DNA of 64,000 nt. Source: Methylobacterium mesophilicum SR1.6/6. GTDB lineage: Bacteria; Pseudomonadota; Alphaproteobacteria; Rhizobiales; Beijerinckiaceae. The notes under the pieces were generated by a model, which was not told the DNA's origin, did no database searches, and saw nothing but the letters and a program-made list of their open reading frames with translations. Location: NCBI RefSeq assembly GCF_000364445.2, contig NZ_CP043538.1:6095447-6159446 (forward strand). The letters run 5' to 3'. A program made the translations under genes and the position numbers. Every line of letters starts with the position of its first letter. Within the stretch, counting starts at the first letter, position 1. This document shows positions 45,692 to 53,615 of this stretch, one piece after another.

Positions 45692-47863
45692 ATGACCGTC
45701 CGCCGCAGGACGTGGCAGGGCAAGCGGCGGCACGCCGTCTACCGGGGAGCCCTCGGCCTCAATCGTGGCGTCCTGTACGCGTTGCGGGCCGCCGCCAAGA
45801 TTGCTGGCGCGCTCGTCCTCGGTGCGTTTGGCATCCTGTTCCTGAACTACGTCGTGCTCTCGACCGATCAGGCGCAAGCCTATCGCAACCTCGACCCGAG
45901 CCTTGCCGAATGCCGCGATGGGCTCGCGACGGGTTGGACGATCCTGGCCGATACGGGTCGCGACACGTTGCGGGCCGCGATGGTGTCCGACGGCGACGGC
46001 TGGGTCGACGCTAGCAACGATGAAGACGCGGTCATCGCGACGGATGCGCGTTGGGCGACGCGGCTGCGCTGCGTGCTTCAGCGCCATGTTGTCCCGGCCC
46101 GCGAGGCCGGCCGACAGGACCTCTCATACCACCTCGGCTTCATCGAGTTCCAGGAGGATGGCGAACCCTACGCGCTGGTCTCTCGCGAGGGGGCGAGCGA
46201 CACGGCCATCGACAGCGCGATGCTTCGCCACGCCATGGACACCGAGATGCGCGCCAAGGGCGTGTCGGCCACGACGATCAAGCCCGTCATCACGCAGCTG
46301 GACGCCCTGAAGAAACATCTCTCGACCGGGTCCCACTACGTGATCGCATTCGTCCACGGCTGGCGGCACGATGCGCGGATCGGCGACGGCAACGTGGCAG
46401 ACCTGCGCCTCTATGCGGCCCACGCCGCCCGTTTCCTTGCACAGCGCTGTCGGAGCGACCCCGGCGTCTGCGACATGGATGTCACGGCGATCTATGTCGG
46501 CTGGCGCGGAGCGCGGGTCGACGAGCGCGGCCTGCGGCTCTGGTTAGGCGACACGATCGGTGGCTTCTTCGGAAACCTGTCGGCTGGCGCCACCCTGTTC
46601 GATCGAAAGCCGGTGAGCGAGGCCATCGCGCCCGCGGCGATCTCAGCCCTCCGCACGCTGGAGACGACGCTCAGCGCGCCGGGCACGCACAACAAGCTGA
46701 TCGTCGCCGGGCACAGCCTCGGCGGCAACATGCTGGCGAGCGGACTCAAGGATGACATGGTCAAGGCGGTGCGCCGGCACCGATTCGGCGAAACGCTGCC
46801 GCCGGTCCTCGGCAACCTCGTCGTCCTGATCAACCCCGCGTCCGAGGCGAGCAAGTGGACGGCAATCCAGCGCGAGGTCTGGATGAAATTGGCCGACCAT
46901 GCCGACGCACACACGCCGGCTTCAGAGGTTGAGCGCGATGACGGGTACTTTCCGTCCGACCAGCGGCCAGTCCTGATGTCGGTGACCGCGGCTCTCGCCT
47001 TCCCGGCGGGCGGCCTTCGGCCTGGAGACTGCGCGTGGATCGGCCTCGATGTCGACGATGCCTTCGCCGCCGAACGCCGCAAGATCCGGGGCCGGCTCGC
47101 GGCGACCGACAGCATGTTCGATGCGGGCGTCGATTACGACTGGGCCACGCACGACCTGTTCCCCACCTTCAAGTTCGATTTCCGCCCGGCCGCAGGCTAT
47201 CTCGACCGTGTGGCGGCTCGGTTCGAAGGCCGTCAGCCCCGCGGCGAAAGCTGCAGCCCGCCGCCGCCCATCGATCTCGGAGCCGCGTTGCTGACGCTGC
47301 CGCTGCGCACCCTGTCGCTGCTGGCGGCCACGTTCCCGTTCCAGAACACCACGCGCGAGGATTCGCACACCATCGGCAACCTCGATCCGCCCCGGCCCGC
47401 GGCGGGCGTGCTCGCCGATGCTCAGCCTTCGGCTGCGCCCTTCGGCACAACCCACGAGTTGCTCGGCCTCGACGCGCCGGGCCTCGAGCGGCACCACCCC
47501 TATGCCACCCTCGCCGATGCCGACATCGACTGCCCGCGCTCAGATCACTGGCTGACGCGAGCCCGGACCGCGCGCGCGGCCCGGCGCGGCACCTTCTGGG
47601 ACAGCGCCGACTTGGCGCCCGGTGGATCGGGCGAGAACGGGCCGGCCGCACGCTTCCTCCACGGCCTCCAGTTGACGGGCCTTGCTCCGATCACCCGCCC
47701 GAACGACCCGTTCTGGAACGTCCGAGCTTTCGACAATGCGCTCTCGCGCCACGACGGCTACCGGCTGTCGTCGTTCATCTGTGCTTTGAACCAACTCGTC
47801 ATGGACGATATCACCGACGCACCGTCGTTGATGAGCGACCACCGAGATCCTCAGATCCCATAG
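45692..47863 (+). CDS. Membrane-anchored alpha/beta serine hydrolase
   Basis: A 723-residue protein from ATG 45692, with GGAGG upstream; an earlier in-frame ATG at 45581 is less likely. One membrane anchor (IAGALVLGAFGILFLNYVVL) lies near residues 35-55. The hydrolase core follows: VIAFVHGWRHDARI as the oxyanion-strand region and KLIVAGHSLGGNMLASGL with the Gly-His-Ser-Leu-Gly elbow. His in SDHRD or RHDGY near the end may complete the triad. The large size and anchor suggest a lipase or esterase acting at the membrane; the substrate is unknown. Confidence 0.75.
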   Translation: MTVRRRTWQGKRRHAVYRGALGLNRGVLYALRAAAKIAGALVLGAFGILFLNYVVLSTDQAQAYRNLDPSLAECRDGLATGWTILADTGRDTLRAAMVSDGDGWVDASNDEDAVIATDARWATRLRCVLQRHVVPAREAGRQDLSYHLGFIEFQEDGEPYALVSREGASDTAIDSAMLRHAMDTEMRAKGVSATTIKPVITQLDALKKHLSTGSHYVIAFVHGWRHDARIGDGNVADLRLYAAHAARFLAQRCRSDPGVCDMDVTAIYVGWRGARVDERGLRLWLGDTIGGFFGNLSAGATLFDRKPVSEAIAPAAISALRTLETTLSAPGTHNKLIVAGHSLGGNMLASGLKDDMVKAVRRHRFGETLPPVLGNLVVLINPASEASKWTAIQREVWMKLADHADAHTPASEVERDDGYFPSDQRPVLMSVTAALAFPAGGLRPGDCAWIGLDVDDAFAAERRKIRGRLAATDSMFDAGVDYDWATHDLFPTFKFDFRPAAGYLDRVAARFEGRQPRGESCSPPPPIDLGAALLTLPLRTLSLLAATFPFQNTTREDSHTIGNLDPPRPAAGVLADAQPSAAPFGTTHELLGLDAPGLERHHPYATLADADIDCPRSDHWLTRARTARAARRGTFWDSADLAPGGSGENGPAARFLHGLQLTGLAPITRPNDPFWNVRAFDNALSRHDGYRLSSFICALNQLVMDDITDAPSLMSDHRDPQIP

Positions 47864-48185
47864 CCAATGCGCGCGCGCCGCTTCGCCCGCTTCCGCCCCG
47901 TGGCCGACGGTCGTCGTTCCGCCGATCTGAGACCCTGCGGCGAGCGATCGGCACCGCCAGATGCTGGCCGGACGTCGTCGGTCCGCTTCGGCGAAGTTCG
48001 GCCTGAAAAGCGGACGGACCTCGGACGACCCGTGTCCGCCGTTCCGAGGGCCATCGGCACTTTTCAAAAGCGGACGTTCATGGGCCGTTCTACAGGTCCG
48101 CATCTCTCCGCCTGGCACAGGGGATTCTTCCCGCTCTCGACTTGTCTATAGTCGATCGGCCCGCAGCGGAGGCCAAGCCCACCCG
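47864..48185. other. Intergenic region, 322 bp
   Basis: No gene is supported. Several related AAGCGGACG-like words occur within 150 bp, hinting at decayed repeated DNA. Nothing else is seen. Confidence 0.35.
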
Positions 48186-48470
48186 ATGACGCGCGAGCGC
48201 ATGACGGCCGACGAGGCCGAAACCGTCCGGCAGCTCGCCCGGCTCACCGGGCGCTCTATCCGGCAGGTATGCCGCGCCGCCAGCCGGACGCCGCGCCATG
48301 AAGCCATCTTCGCCGCCGCTGTCCGGCTGGCGACCGGCGAATGGGACTGGCTCGACGGTGAAACCGGAGTGTGGCGCACCGATCCTGCGAAGCAGCATGC
48401 CAAGCTGCTTCGCTACGCCGACATGCTCACCGAGGACGAGCCGTGCGCCGCACCTTCACCGTCGAATTGA
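48186..48470 (+). CDS. Small hypothetical protein
   Basis: A 94-residue protein from ATG 48186 (ATG 48201 possible). The first half (ADEAETVRQLARLTGRSIRQ, VCRAASRTPRHEAIFAAAV) looks like a helix-turn-helix or small regulatory helix bundle; the second half is aromatic (WDWLDGETGVWRTD). It is convergent with the small gene at 48487. No family is recognised. Confidence 0.5.
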   Translation: MTRERMTADEAETVRQLARLTGRSIRQVCRAASRTPRHEAIFAAAVRLATGEWDWLDGETGVWRTDPAKQHAKLLRYADMLTEDEPCAAPSPSN

Positions 48471-48486
48471 CTGAGCGCGAAGCGGC

Positions 48487-48669
48487 CTAGTCTTTTGGAT
48501 CGTCGTCCATCTCGGCCGTCCCGGCCATACCCTGCGCCCACTCGACCCCGTGTTGCAGGCACAGGTCCAGAAACGCGGGCATCGACAGGCCGAAGAACCG
48601 TGCCGCCGCCCGCACCGCCGCCGCCTGTTCCGGGTCAAGGTCGATCGACGCCGTGTAGGTCTGCATCAC
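48487..48669 (-). CDS. Small hypothetical protein
   Basis: A 60-residue protein with YTASIDLDPEQAAAVRAAAR, then FGLSMPAFLDLCLQHGVEWA and an acidic tail. A strand followed by two helices is the plan of ribbon-helix-helix antitoxins, but no basic strand is present, so that is unproven. A second start lies at the next codon. Confidence 0.5.
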   Translation of the reverse strand: MMQTYTASIDLDPEQAAAVRAAARFFGLSMPAFLDLCLQHGVEWAQGMAGTAEMDDDPKD

Positions 48670-48822
48670 CGCCTCTTATGTTGGGGCGAAAGCTCTACCT
48701 TCGCCCCTTCGTATGCCCATAGGCGGCCGGGCGACTTAGCCGGGCGCAAGGCCATAGGCATTTACTGAGTTACCCGAGTCGCGATGCCGGTCAGAGTGAA
48801 AAAAACCTTCCCTTTTGAACCG

Positions 48823-49053
48823 CTAGGCGTCCTGTAACGGGATGCCCTGCGCCTTGATGTAGGCGAGGGCAGCCGCCTCGATCCCATCGTGATCGTCGTC
48901 CCGCCAGTCGCCATCGACGGTGCCGACCAGCTCTTCATCCACACGGACCCGCAGCGCGACGATGCGAGTTTCGTCATCGTCATCGGCCAGGGTCGTTAGA
49001 CCGATCGAATGTCGGCCCGCCATGAAGACGGTTATTCCCGCGAGTGTTGGCAT
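48823..49053 (-). CDS. Small acidic hypothetical protein
   Basis: A 76-residue protein from ATG 49053 behind GGGAGGTG. It is beta-rich with an acidic segment (GLTTLADDDDETRIVALRVR, GTVDGDWRDDDHDGIEAAAL). The Asp-rich stretch could bind calcium, but no EF-hand is clear. No family is recognised. Confidence 0.5.
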   Translation of the reverse strand: MPTLAGITVFMAGRHSIGLTTLADDDDETRIVALRVRVDEELVGTVDGDWRDDDHDGIEAAALAYIKAQGIPLQDA

Positions 49054-49149
49054 GACCGCGCACCTCCCGCTCAGCAGCACCGAGCTATAGCGGTACGAGA
49101 CTCACGCTGATAGCTGGCAAATGCTCCTATTACGTTCTAATATACTTGC

Positions 49150-49470
49150 ATGCCTGGACGATCAGCACGCATCATTTCTCACGAAACCAGTGCCCGCATG
49201 ATCGACATAGTATGCACATGCCGCACGGCCGCCACTGCGTTGAGCGGCCAGGCCAAGATCGGCGGCCCGGAGTACGAGGCCGCCACGGCCCTCATGCGGC
49301 GCATAGACGACATGGCGGGCGTGTTGATCGGCAACCGGGAAATGTTCTGGGAGCAGGCACCCAGCACGCTCCGCGCCCCCTTCGTGTCTGCCGATGGTCA
49401 GGCCGAGGCTTCGGAGCTGGGTCCATTATCGAGCACATCAGGCGTTGCGGAAGATCGCCCCGTGCCGTGA
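49150..49470 (+). CDS. Possible small protein
   Basis: A 106-residue frame from ATG 49150; an internal ATG at 49198 may be the true start. The middle (YEAATALMRRIDDMAGVLIG, NREMFWEQAPSTLRAPFV) is protein-like; both ends are less so. The 5' region is AT-rich. No family is recognised. Confidence 0.4.
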   Translation: MPGRSARIISHETSARMIDIVCTCRTAATALSGQAKIGGPEYEAATALMRRIDDMAGVLIGNREMFWEQAPSTLRAPFVSADGQAEASELGPLSSTSGVAEDRPVP

Positions 49471-49915
49471 ACGGCGCGGCCGCGGTGTCTGCTTTTCCAT
49501 ATAATCGCCCGGAAGGGGACGGGCAGAAATCCACCCGACCCGGCCGTTCAGAACCGATGGTTGCGCTTCTCGGAATGGCCGCAAGCCGCTGATCCGCTTC
49601 GGAGCGAGCGCGCAGGGAAAGCGGACGGCCTCCTAAAGACCCGGGATTGCCCGCGATACCCACACGGGAGCGCCGCGAAGGCGGCCGTTCATGCGATGGC
49701 TTCGTCGGGGTCGGTCCGTACGAGCGCTCCGTATCCTGGCTTGATCAGGCTCGCCGACGCGACACTCGAACATCAGCGCAGCCGACCGGAGTTTGGTGCG
49801 GCGGGCTGTTCACGGCCGAGGTCTTCCGCAAAGGCGCCACGATGAGCTTCGTCCGATGTCGCACGCGGCCTCAGCGCGTCGACGCCAGTCCGGCCCCCGG
49901 CTCGCGGATACCGGG
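49471..49915. other. Intergenic region, 445 bp
   Basis: Between a small gene and the end of tupA. No gene, repeat or RNA is seen; the frames present mirror each other and are Arg-rich. Confidence 0.4.
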
Positions 49916-50761
49916 TCAGCGCGTCACGCGCGCGCCGACGCTCGGGAAGAACAGCTGTTCGCCGCCGACCTTGTAGCCCGCAATCGCCTGCTGCCCCTCC
50001 GGTGAGACGAGCCAGTCGATGAAGGCCTGTCCCTCCTTCGCCTTCACGCCAGGATGCCGATCGGGGTTCACCAGCATCACGCCGTAGGGATTGAAGAGGT
50101 TCGGGTCCCCCTGAACCAGGATGACCAGATCGGCGCGATTCTTGAACGCGAGCCATGTCCCCCGGTCGGCGAGGATGTAGGCGCCGAGGGCCGAGGCCGT
50201 GTTGAGCGCGGGGCCCATGCCCTGGCCGACATCCCGGTACCAGGGGCCGCGCACGGATGCGAGATCGACGCCCGCCTCCTTCCAGCTGCGCAATTCGGCG
50301 CTGTGGGTGCCCGAGCGGTCGCCGCGCGAGACGAACGCCGCCTGGCTGGCCGCGAGCTTGGCGAAGGCCGCATTCACGCTCAGGCCGCGCACGCCGGCAG
50401 GATCGGAGGCCGGGCCGATCAGCACGAAATCGTTGTACATCACGTCGTACCGCCGCTTCGCGAAGCCCTCGGCGAGGAACTTGTCCTCGGCCGGACGGTC
50501 GTGGACCAGCACCACGTCGGCATCGCCGCGGCGCGCGGCGTCGAGCGCCTGGCCCGTGCCCAGGGCGACCACCTTCACGTCGATCCCGGACGTCTCCCGG
50601 AAGAGCGGGAGGATGTGCTTGAACAGGCCGGACTGCTCGGTCGAGGTCGTCGAGGCGACGACGATCGAGGTCGGTTCGGCGTCGGCCGACGGCAGCAGGC
50701 CGGCCGCGCTCAGGAGCGCGGCCAACGCGAAGGTCAGGAGGCGACGACGGAAGGGGTCCAC
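49916..50761 (-). CDS. tupA: Tungstate ABC transporter, substrate-binding protein
   Basis: A 281-residue periplasmic protein with a signal peptide (LLTFALAALLSAAGLLPSAD) and GTG start. The mature start VVASTTSTEQSGLFKHILPL holds the TTS-T-x-x-SGL signature of TupA, in which Thr and Ser bind tungstate. Further marks are VALGTGQALDAARRGDADVV, FVSRGDRSGTHSAELRSW and NPYGVMLVNPDRHPG, all usual for TupA. It overlaps the 3' end of tupC by 28 bp and is last in the tupB-tupC-tupA operon. It should deliver tungstate with very high affinity. Confidence 0.93.
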   Translation of the reverse strand: MDPFRRRLLTFALAALLSAAGLLPSADAEPTSIVVASTTSTEQSGLFKHILPLFRETSGIDVKVVALGTGQALDAARRGDADVVLVHDRPAEDKFLAEGFAKRRYDVMYNDFVLIGPASDPAGVRGLSVNAAFAKLAASQAAFVSRGDRSGTHSAELRSWKEAGVDLASVRGPWYRDVGQGMGPALNTASALGAYILADRGTWLAFKNRADLVILVQGDPNLFNPYGVMLVNPDRHPGVKAKEGQAFIDWLVSPEGQQAIAGYKVGGEQLFFPSVGARVTR

Positions 50762-51444
50762 GGCAATTCCCCAGCGAGGTAGGCCCGCGCCTCGGACGTG
50801 CGGGGCGAGAACAGGATCTGGCGGGCGGGACCATGCTCGATGGCGCGGCCGGAGGCCAGCACGATCGCCGTGTCGGCGAGGCGCGCCACCTGCCCGAGAT
50901 TGTGCGAGACGAGCACCACCGTGGTGCCCGCCCGCGCCATCGCGGACACCAGGTCCTCGACGATCTCGGTCGAGGCGGGGTCGAGGTTTGCGGTCGGCTC
51001 GTCGAGGAGCAGCAGGTCCGGTCCGACCGCCCAGGCGCGGGCCAGCGCCAGCCGCTGCTGCTCGCCGCCGGAGAACCGCGTCGCGGCATCGCGGGCGCGC
51101 TCCGAGAGGCGGACGCGGGCGAGCGCTTCCTCCACCCGCGCGGTGCGCGCAGGACGGGGCAGGCCTCCGAGAGCCAGCGCGACGTTCGCGGCCGCGGTCG
51201 CGCGGATCAGCCCCGGCCGCTGGAACACGAAGGCCCGGCGCTGCGGGCCGACCCGTACCGTTCCGCCGTCAGGTCGCAGGAGCCCGTCGACGACCCTGAG
51301 GGTGACGCTCTTGCCCGCGCCGTTCGGGCCGATGACGGCCGTGACGCTGCCCCGCGCGACCTCCAGGCAGAGGCGGTCGAGCACCGTTCGCCCGTCGAGG
51401 GACAGCGTCACGTCTTCGAGGCGGACGGCCGGCGTCGCGCTCAT
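50734..51444 (-). CDS. tupC: Tungstate ABC transporter, ATPase
   Basis: A 236-residue ABC ATPase from ATG 51444, which overlaps the tupB stop (ATGA). It has Walker A GPNGAGKS, Q-loop FVFQRPGLIRA, signature FSGGEQQRLALARA, Walker B LLLLDEPTANLD and the switch His in VLVSHNLGQV. It powers tungstate import. Confidence 0.93.
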   Translation of the reverse strand: MSATPAVRLEDVTLSLDGRTVLDRLCLEVARGSVTAVIGPNGAGKSVTLRVVDGLLRPDGGTVRVGPQRRAFVFQRPGLIRATAAANVALALGGLPRPARTARVEEALARVRLSERARDAATRFSGGEQQRLALARAWAVGPDLLLLDEPTANLDPASTEIVEDLVSAMARAGTTVVLVSHNLGQVARLADTAIVLASGRAIEHGPARQILFSPRTSEARAYLAGELPWTPSVVAS

Positions 51445-52136
51445 CCATACACCTGCGCGGCATGCCGGCGGAGCAGGGCCACGGCGAGATTGACCACCAG
51501 AACGAGGCCGATCAGCACGAGGCCGAGCGCCAGGGCGAGGCTGAGATCGCCCTTCTGGGTCTCCAGCGAGATCGCCGTCGTCATCGTGCGGGTATACCCG
51601 TCGATGTTCCCGCCGACGACGAGGACCGCTCCGATCTCCGAGATCGCCCGGCCGAACGCGGCGAGCGCCGCGGTCACCAGGGAGAAGCGCACGTCGTAGA
51701 TCATCGCCCCGGCCTGACGCGGCGCCGAGAGCCCGAGGGAGCGCAGCTGCTCCCCGAGATGCACCCGGGCGTCGGCGACGACCTGCTGCGTCAGGGCGGC
51801 GACGAGCGGGGTCGCGAGCGTCGCCTGCGCGGCGATCATCGCGCCGGGGGTGAACAGCAGGCCGAGCGGTCCGAGCGGTCCGGAGCGGGAGAGGACGAGG
51901 TAGAGCGTGAGGCCGACGAGCACCGGCGGCAGCCCCATGAAGGCGTTCAGCAGGCCGACCGCGGCGGCGCGTCCGGGGAAGCGGGCGACAGCCAGGAACG
52001 CGCCCAGCGGTATGCCGAGCACGAGACCGATACCGACGGCGGTGAGGCTGACCCGCAGCGACAGCCACGCGATCGCCAGCACGTCGCGATCCAGGCTGAA
52101 CAGGCGGGACAGGACGTCCTGGAGCGTCTGCATCAT
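51441..52136 (-). CDS. tupB: Tungstate ABC transporter, permease
   Basis: A 231-residue permease starting at the ATG-ATG pair 52136/52133. About five spans are visible, e.g. AWLSLRVSLTAVGIGLVLGI, GLLNAFMGLPPVLVGLTLYL and SLALALGLVLIGLVLVVNLA, and the EAA-like loop lies in RSLGLSAPRQAGAMIYDVRF followed by FGRAISEIGAVLVVGG. First gene of the operon. No ModE-like box is seen directly upstream. Confidence 0.92.
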   Translation of the reverse strand: MMQTLQDVLSRLFSLDRDVLAIAWLSLRVSLTAVGIGLVLGIPLGAFLAVARFPGRAAAVGLLNAFMGLPPVLVGLTLYLVLSRSGPLGPLGLLFTPGAMIAAQATLATPLVAALTQQVVADARVHLGEQLRSLGLSAPRQAGAMIYDVRFSLVTAALAAFGRAISEIGAVLVVGGNIDGYTRTMTTAISLETQKGDLSLALALGLVLIGLVLVVNLAVALLRRHAAQVYG

Positions 52137-52523
52137 GCGCCCGGGGCGGTCCTCGGGACTGGGACGAGGCAGGTGACGAGACCGGCCGATGAGGCCGACC
52201 TCAGGATGCGGGTTCGGCGGAAGGGACCTGTCATGGCGACCAGAAAAGCGCGCGCGGATCGTCGGCGAGCATACCGCCCGGGGCGACCGTTGTCGTGTCG
52301 TCGGGACGCCCGACGCGGCCATCGTCCCCGCCGGGGATGTGCGCACGGCCCCGTTCGCGGATGACCTTGCTCGCCGCGGGGGCTCGTCGGCGGCGCAGTT
52401 CCAGGCAGGGCCGCACGCGGACGCGCCGACGCGGCGTCCGTCGGGACGTGAGCGCGGTGCACGCCGGGTCGACCGCCACGCCGGCCCTTGAACATCGGTC
52501 CCGGATGGCGCATCGCCGCCACG
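52137..52523. other. Divergent intergenic region, 387 bp
   Basis: Separates tupB (leftward) from the MoeA-like gene (rightward) and must hold both promoters. No gene is supported. The ModE-like motif seen at 61651 and 63644 is not present here. Confidence 0.4.
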
Positions 52524-53615
52524 ATGATCCGGAATGCGTCCTCGGCGCTGATCCCGCTCCGGGAGGCGGCGAACCTGCTCGGCGGCGCGGCTGCTCCCGT
52601 CGCCCCCGCAACGGTCCCGCTCGCAGAGGCGCTCGGACGCGTCGCCGCGGCGGCGGTCGTCGCGCACGCCGCCGTGCCCGCGGGCCTGACGGCGATGCGC
52701 GACGGCTTCGCGGTCGAGGCCGCTGCGGTGGGCGGCGCGTCGGCCTACGCGCCGATCTTCCTGGCGCGGCCACCGCCCTGGGTCGAGGCGGGACAGCCGC
52801 TGCCCTCCGGCACCGATGCCGTCCTGCCCCCGGAGGGATTCGCGGACGGCATGGTCGTCGCGGACATCGCCCCGCGGGAAGGCGTGTTTGGGGTGGGCGA
52901 CGACGTTGCCGGCAACGCGCGGCTGATCGAGGCGGGCATCCGGATCCAGCCGCTTCACCTGCTCGTCCTGGAGGCGGTCGGCCTGACGGCGGTGGAGGTC
53001 CGTCAGCCGCTCCTGCGCGTCGTCGCCGCGGGGACGTCCAGCCTCGATACCGTGTCGCCCCTGCTCCGGCGTCTGATCGCGCGGGCGGGCGGGGCGACCG
53101 AGGCGGTTCGCGCCCGGGGAGTCGAGGAGATCGCCGAGGCCCTCCGCGGCGGTACGGCGGACGCGGTGCTGGTGGTCGGGGGCAGCGGTTTCGGCCGCTC
53201 GGACCACAGCGCGGCGGCCCTCGCCCTCGCCGGGGAAATCCGCGCGCACGGCATCGCGATGCGGCCCGGGGAAACCACCGCGGTCGGCTCCGCGGCCGGC
53301 AGGCCGGTTCTTGTGGTGCCCGGGCGTCCCGAGGCGGCGCTCGCCGCGTTCCTGGCCCTCGGCCGTCCCCTCATCGCGCGGCTCGCCGGCGCGCGGGAAA
53401 GCTCGCCTCGGCGGCACGTCCTCCTCCGGAAGATCGTCTCGTCGATCGGTCTGTCCGAGGTCGTCTTCGTCCGAAGCGGGCCGGATGGCGTCGAGCCGCT
53501 CGGCGGAGCCGGCCTTCCGCTCGGTCGGTTGGTGCAGGCGGACGGCATCGTCGTGGTCGAGCCGGAGAGCGAAGGTTTCCAGGCGGGCGAGGAGGCAGAG
53601 GTTTGGGCCCTGTGA
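52524..53615 (+). CDS. Degenerate MoeA-like molybdopterin-binding protein
   Basis: A 363-residue MoeA-fold protein from ATG 52524. The N-terminal domain has the MoeA layout (PLREAANLLG, LAEALGRVAAAAVVAHAAVP, MRDGFAVEAA). In the central domain the normal STGDEL is replaced by AAGTSSLDT, and the GG-S-GD-D loop by VVGGSGFGRSDHS. The GNP-like segment is VVPGRPEAALAAF. With key catalytic motifs lost, it may bind molybdopterin or act as a sensor or partner of the next protein. Its stop overlaps the next start. Confidence 0.75.
   Translation: MIRNASSALIPLREAANLLGGAAAPVAPATVPLAEALGRVAAAAVVAHAAVPAGLTAMRDGFAVEAAAVGGASAYAPIFLARPPPWVEAGQPLPSGTDAVLPPEGFADGMVVADIAPREGVFGVGDDVAGNARLIEAGIRIQPLHLLVLEAVGLTAVEVRQPLLRVVAAGTSSLDTVSPLLRRLIARAGGATEAVRARGVEEIAEALRGGTADAVLVVGGSGFGRSDHSAAALALAGEIRAHGIAMRPGETTAVGSAAGRPVLVVPGRPEAALAAFLALGRPLIARLAGARESSPRRHVLLRKIVSSIGLSEVVFVRSGPDGVEPLGGAGLPLGRLVQADGIVVVEPESEGFQAGEEAEVWAL

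Noticed and set aside
52137..52523. A ModE-like box upstream of tupB
   Set aside because: Both strands were read for CGNTATA-type halves; none is present, so tup control is left open.
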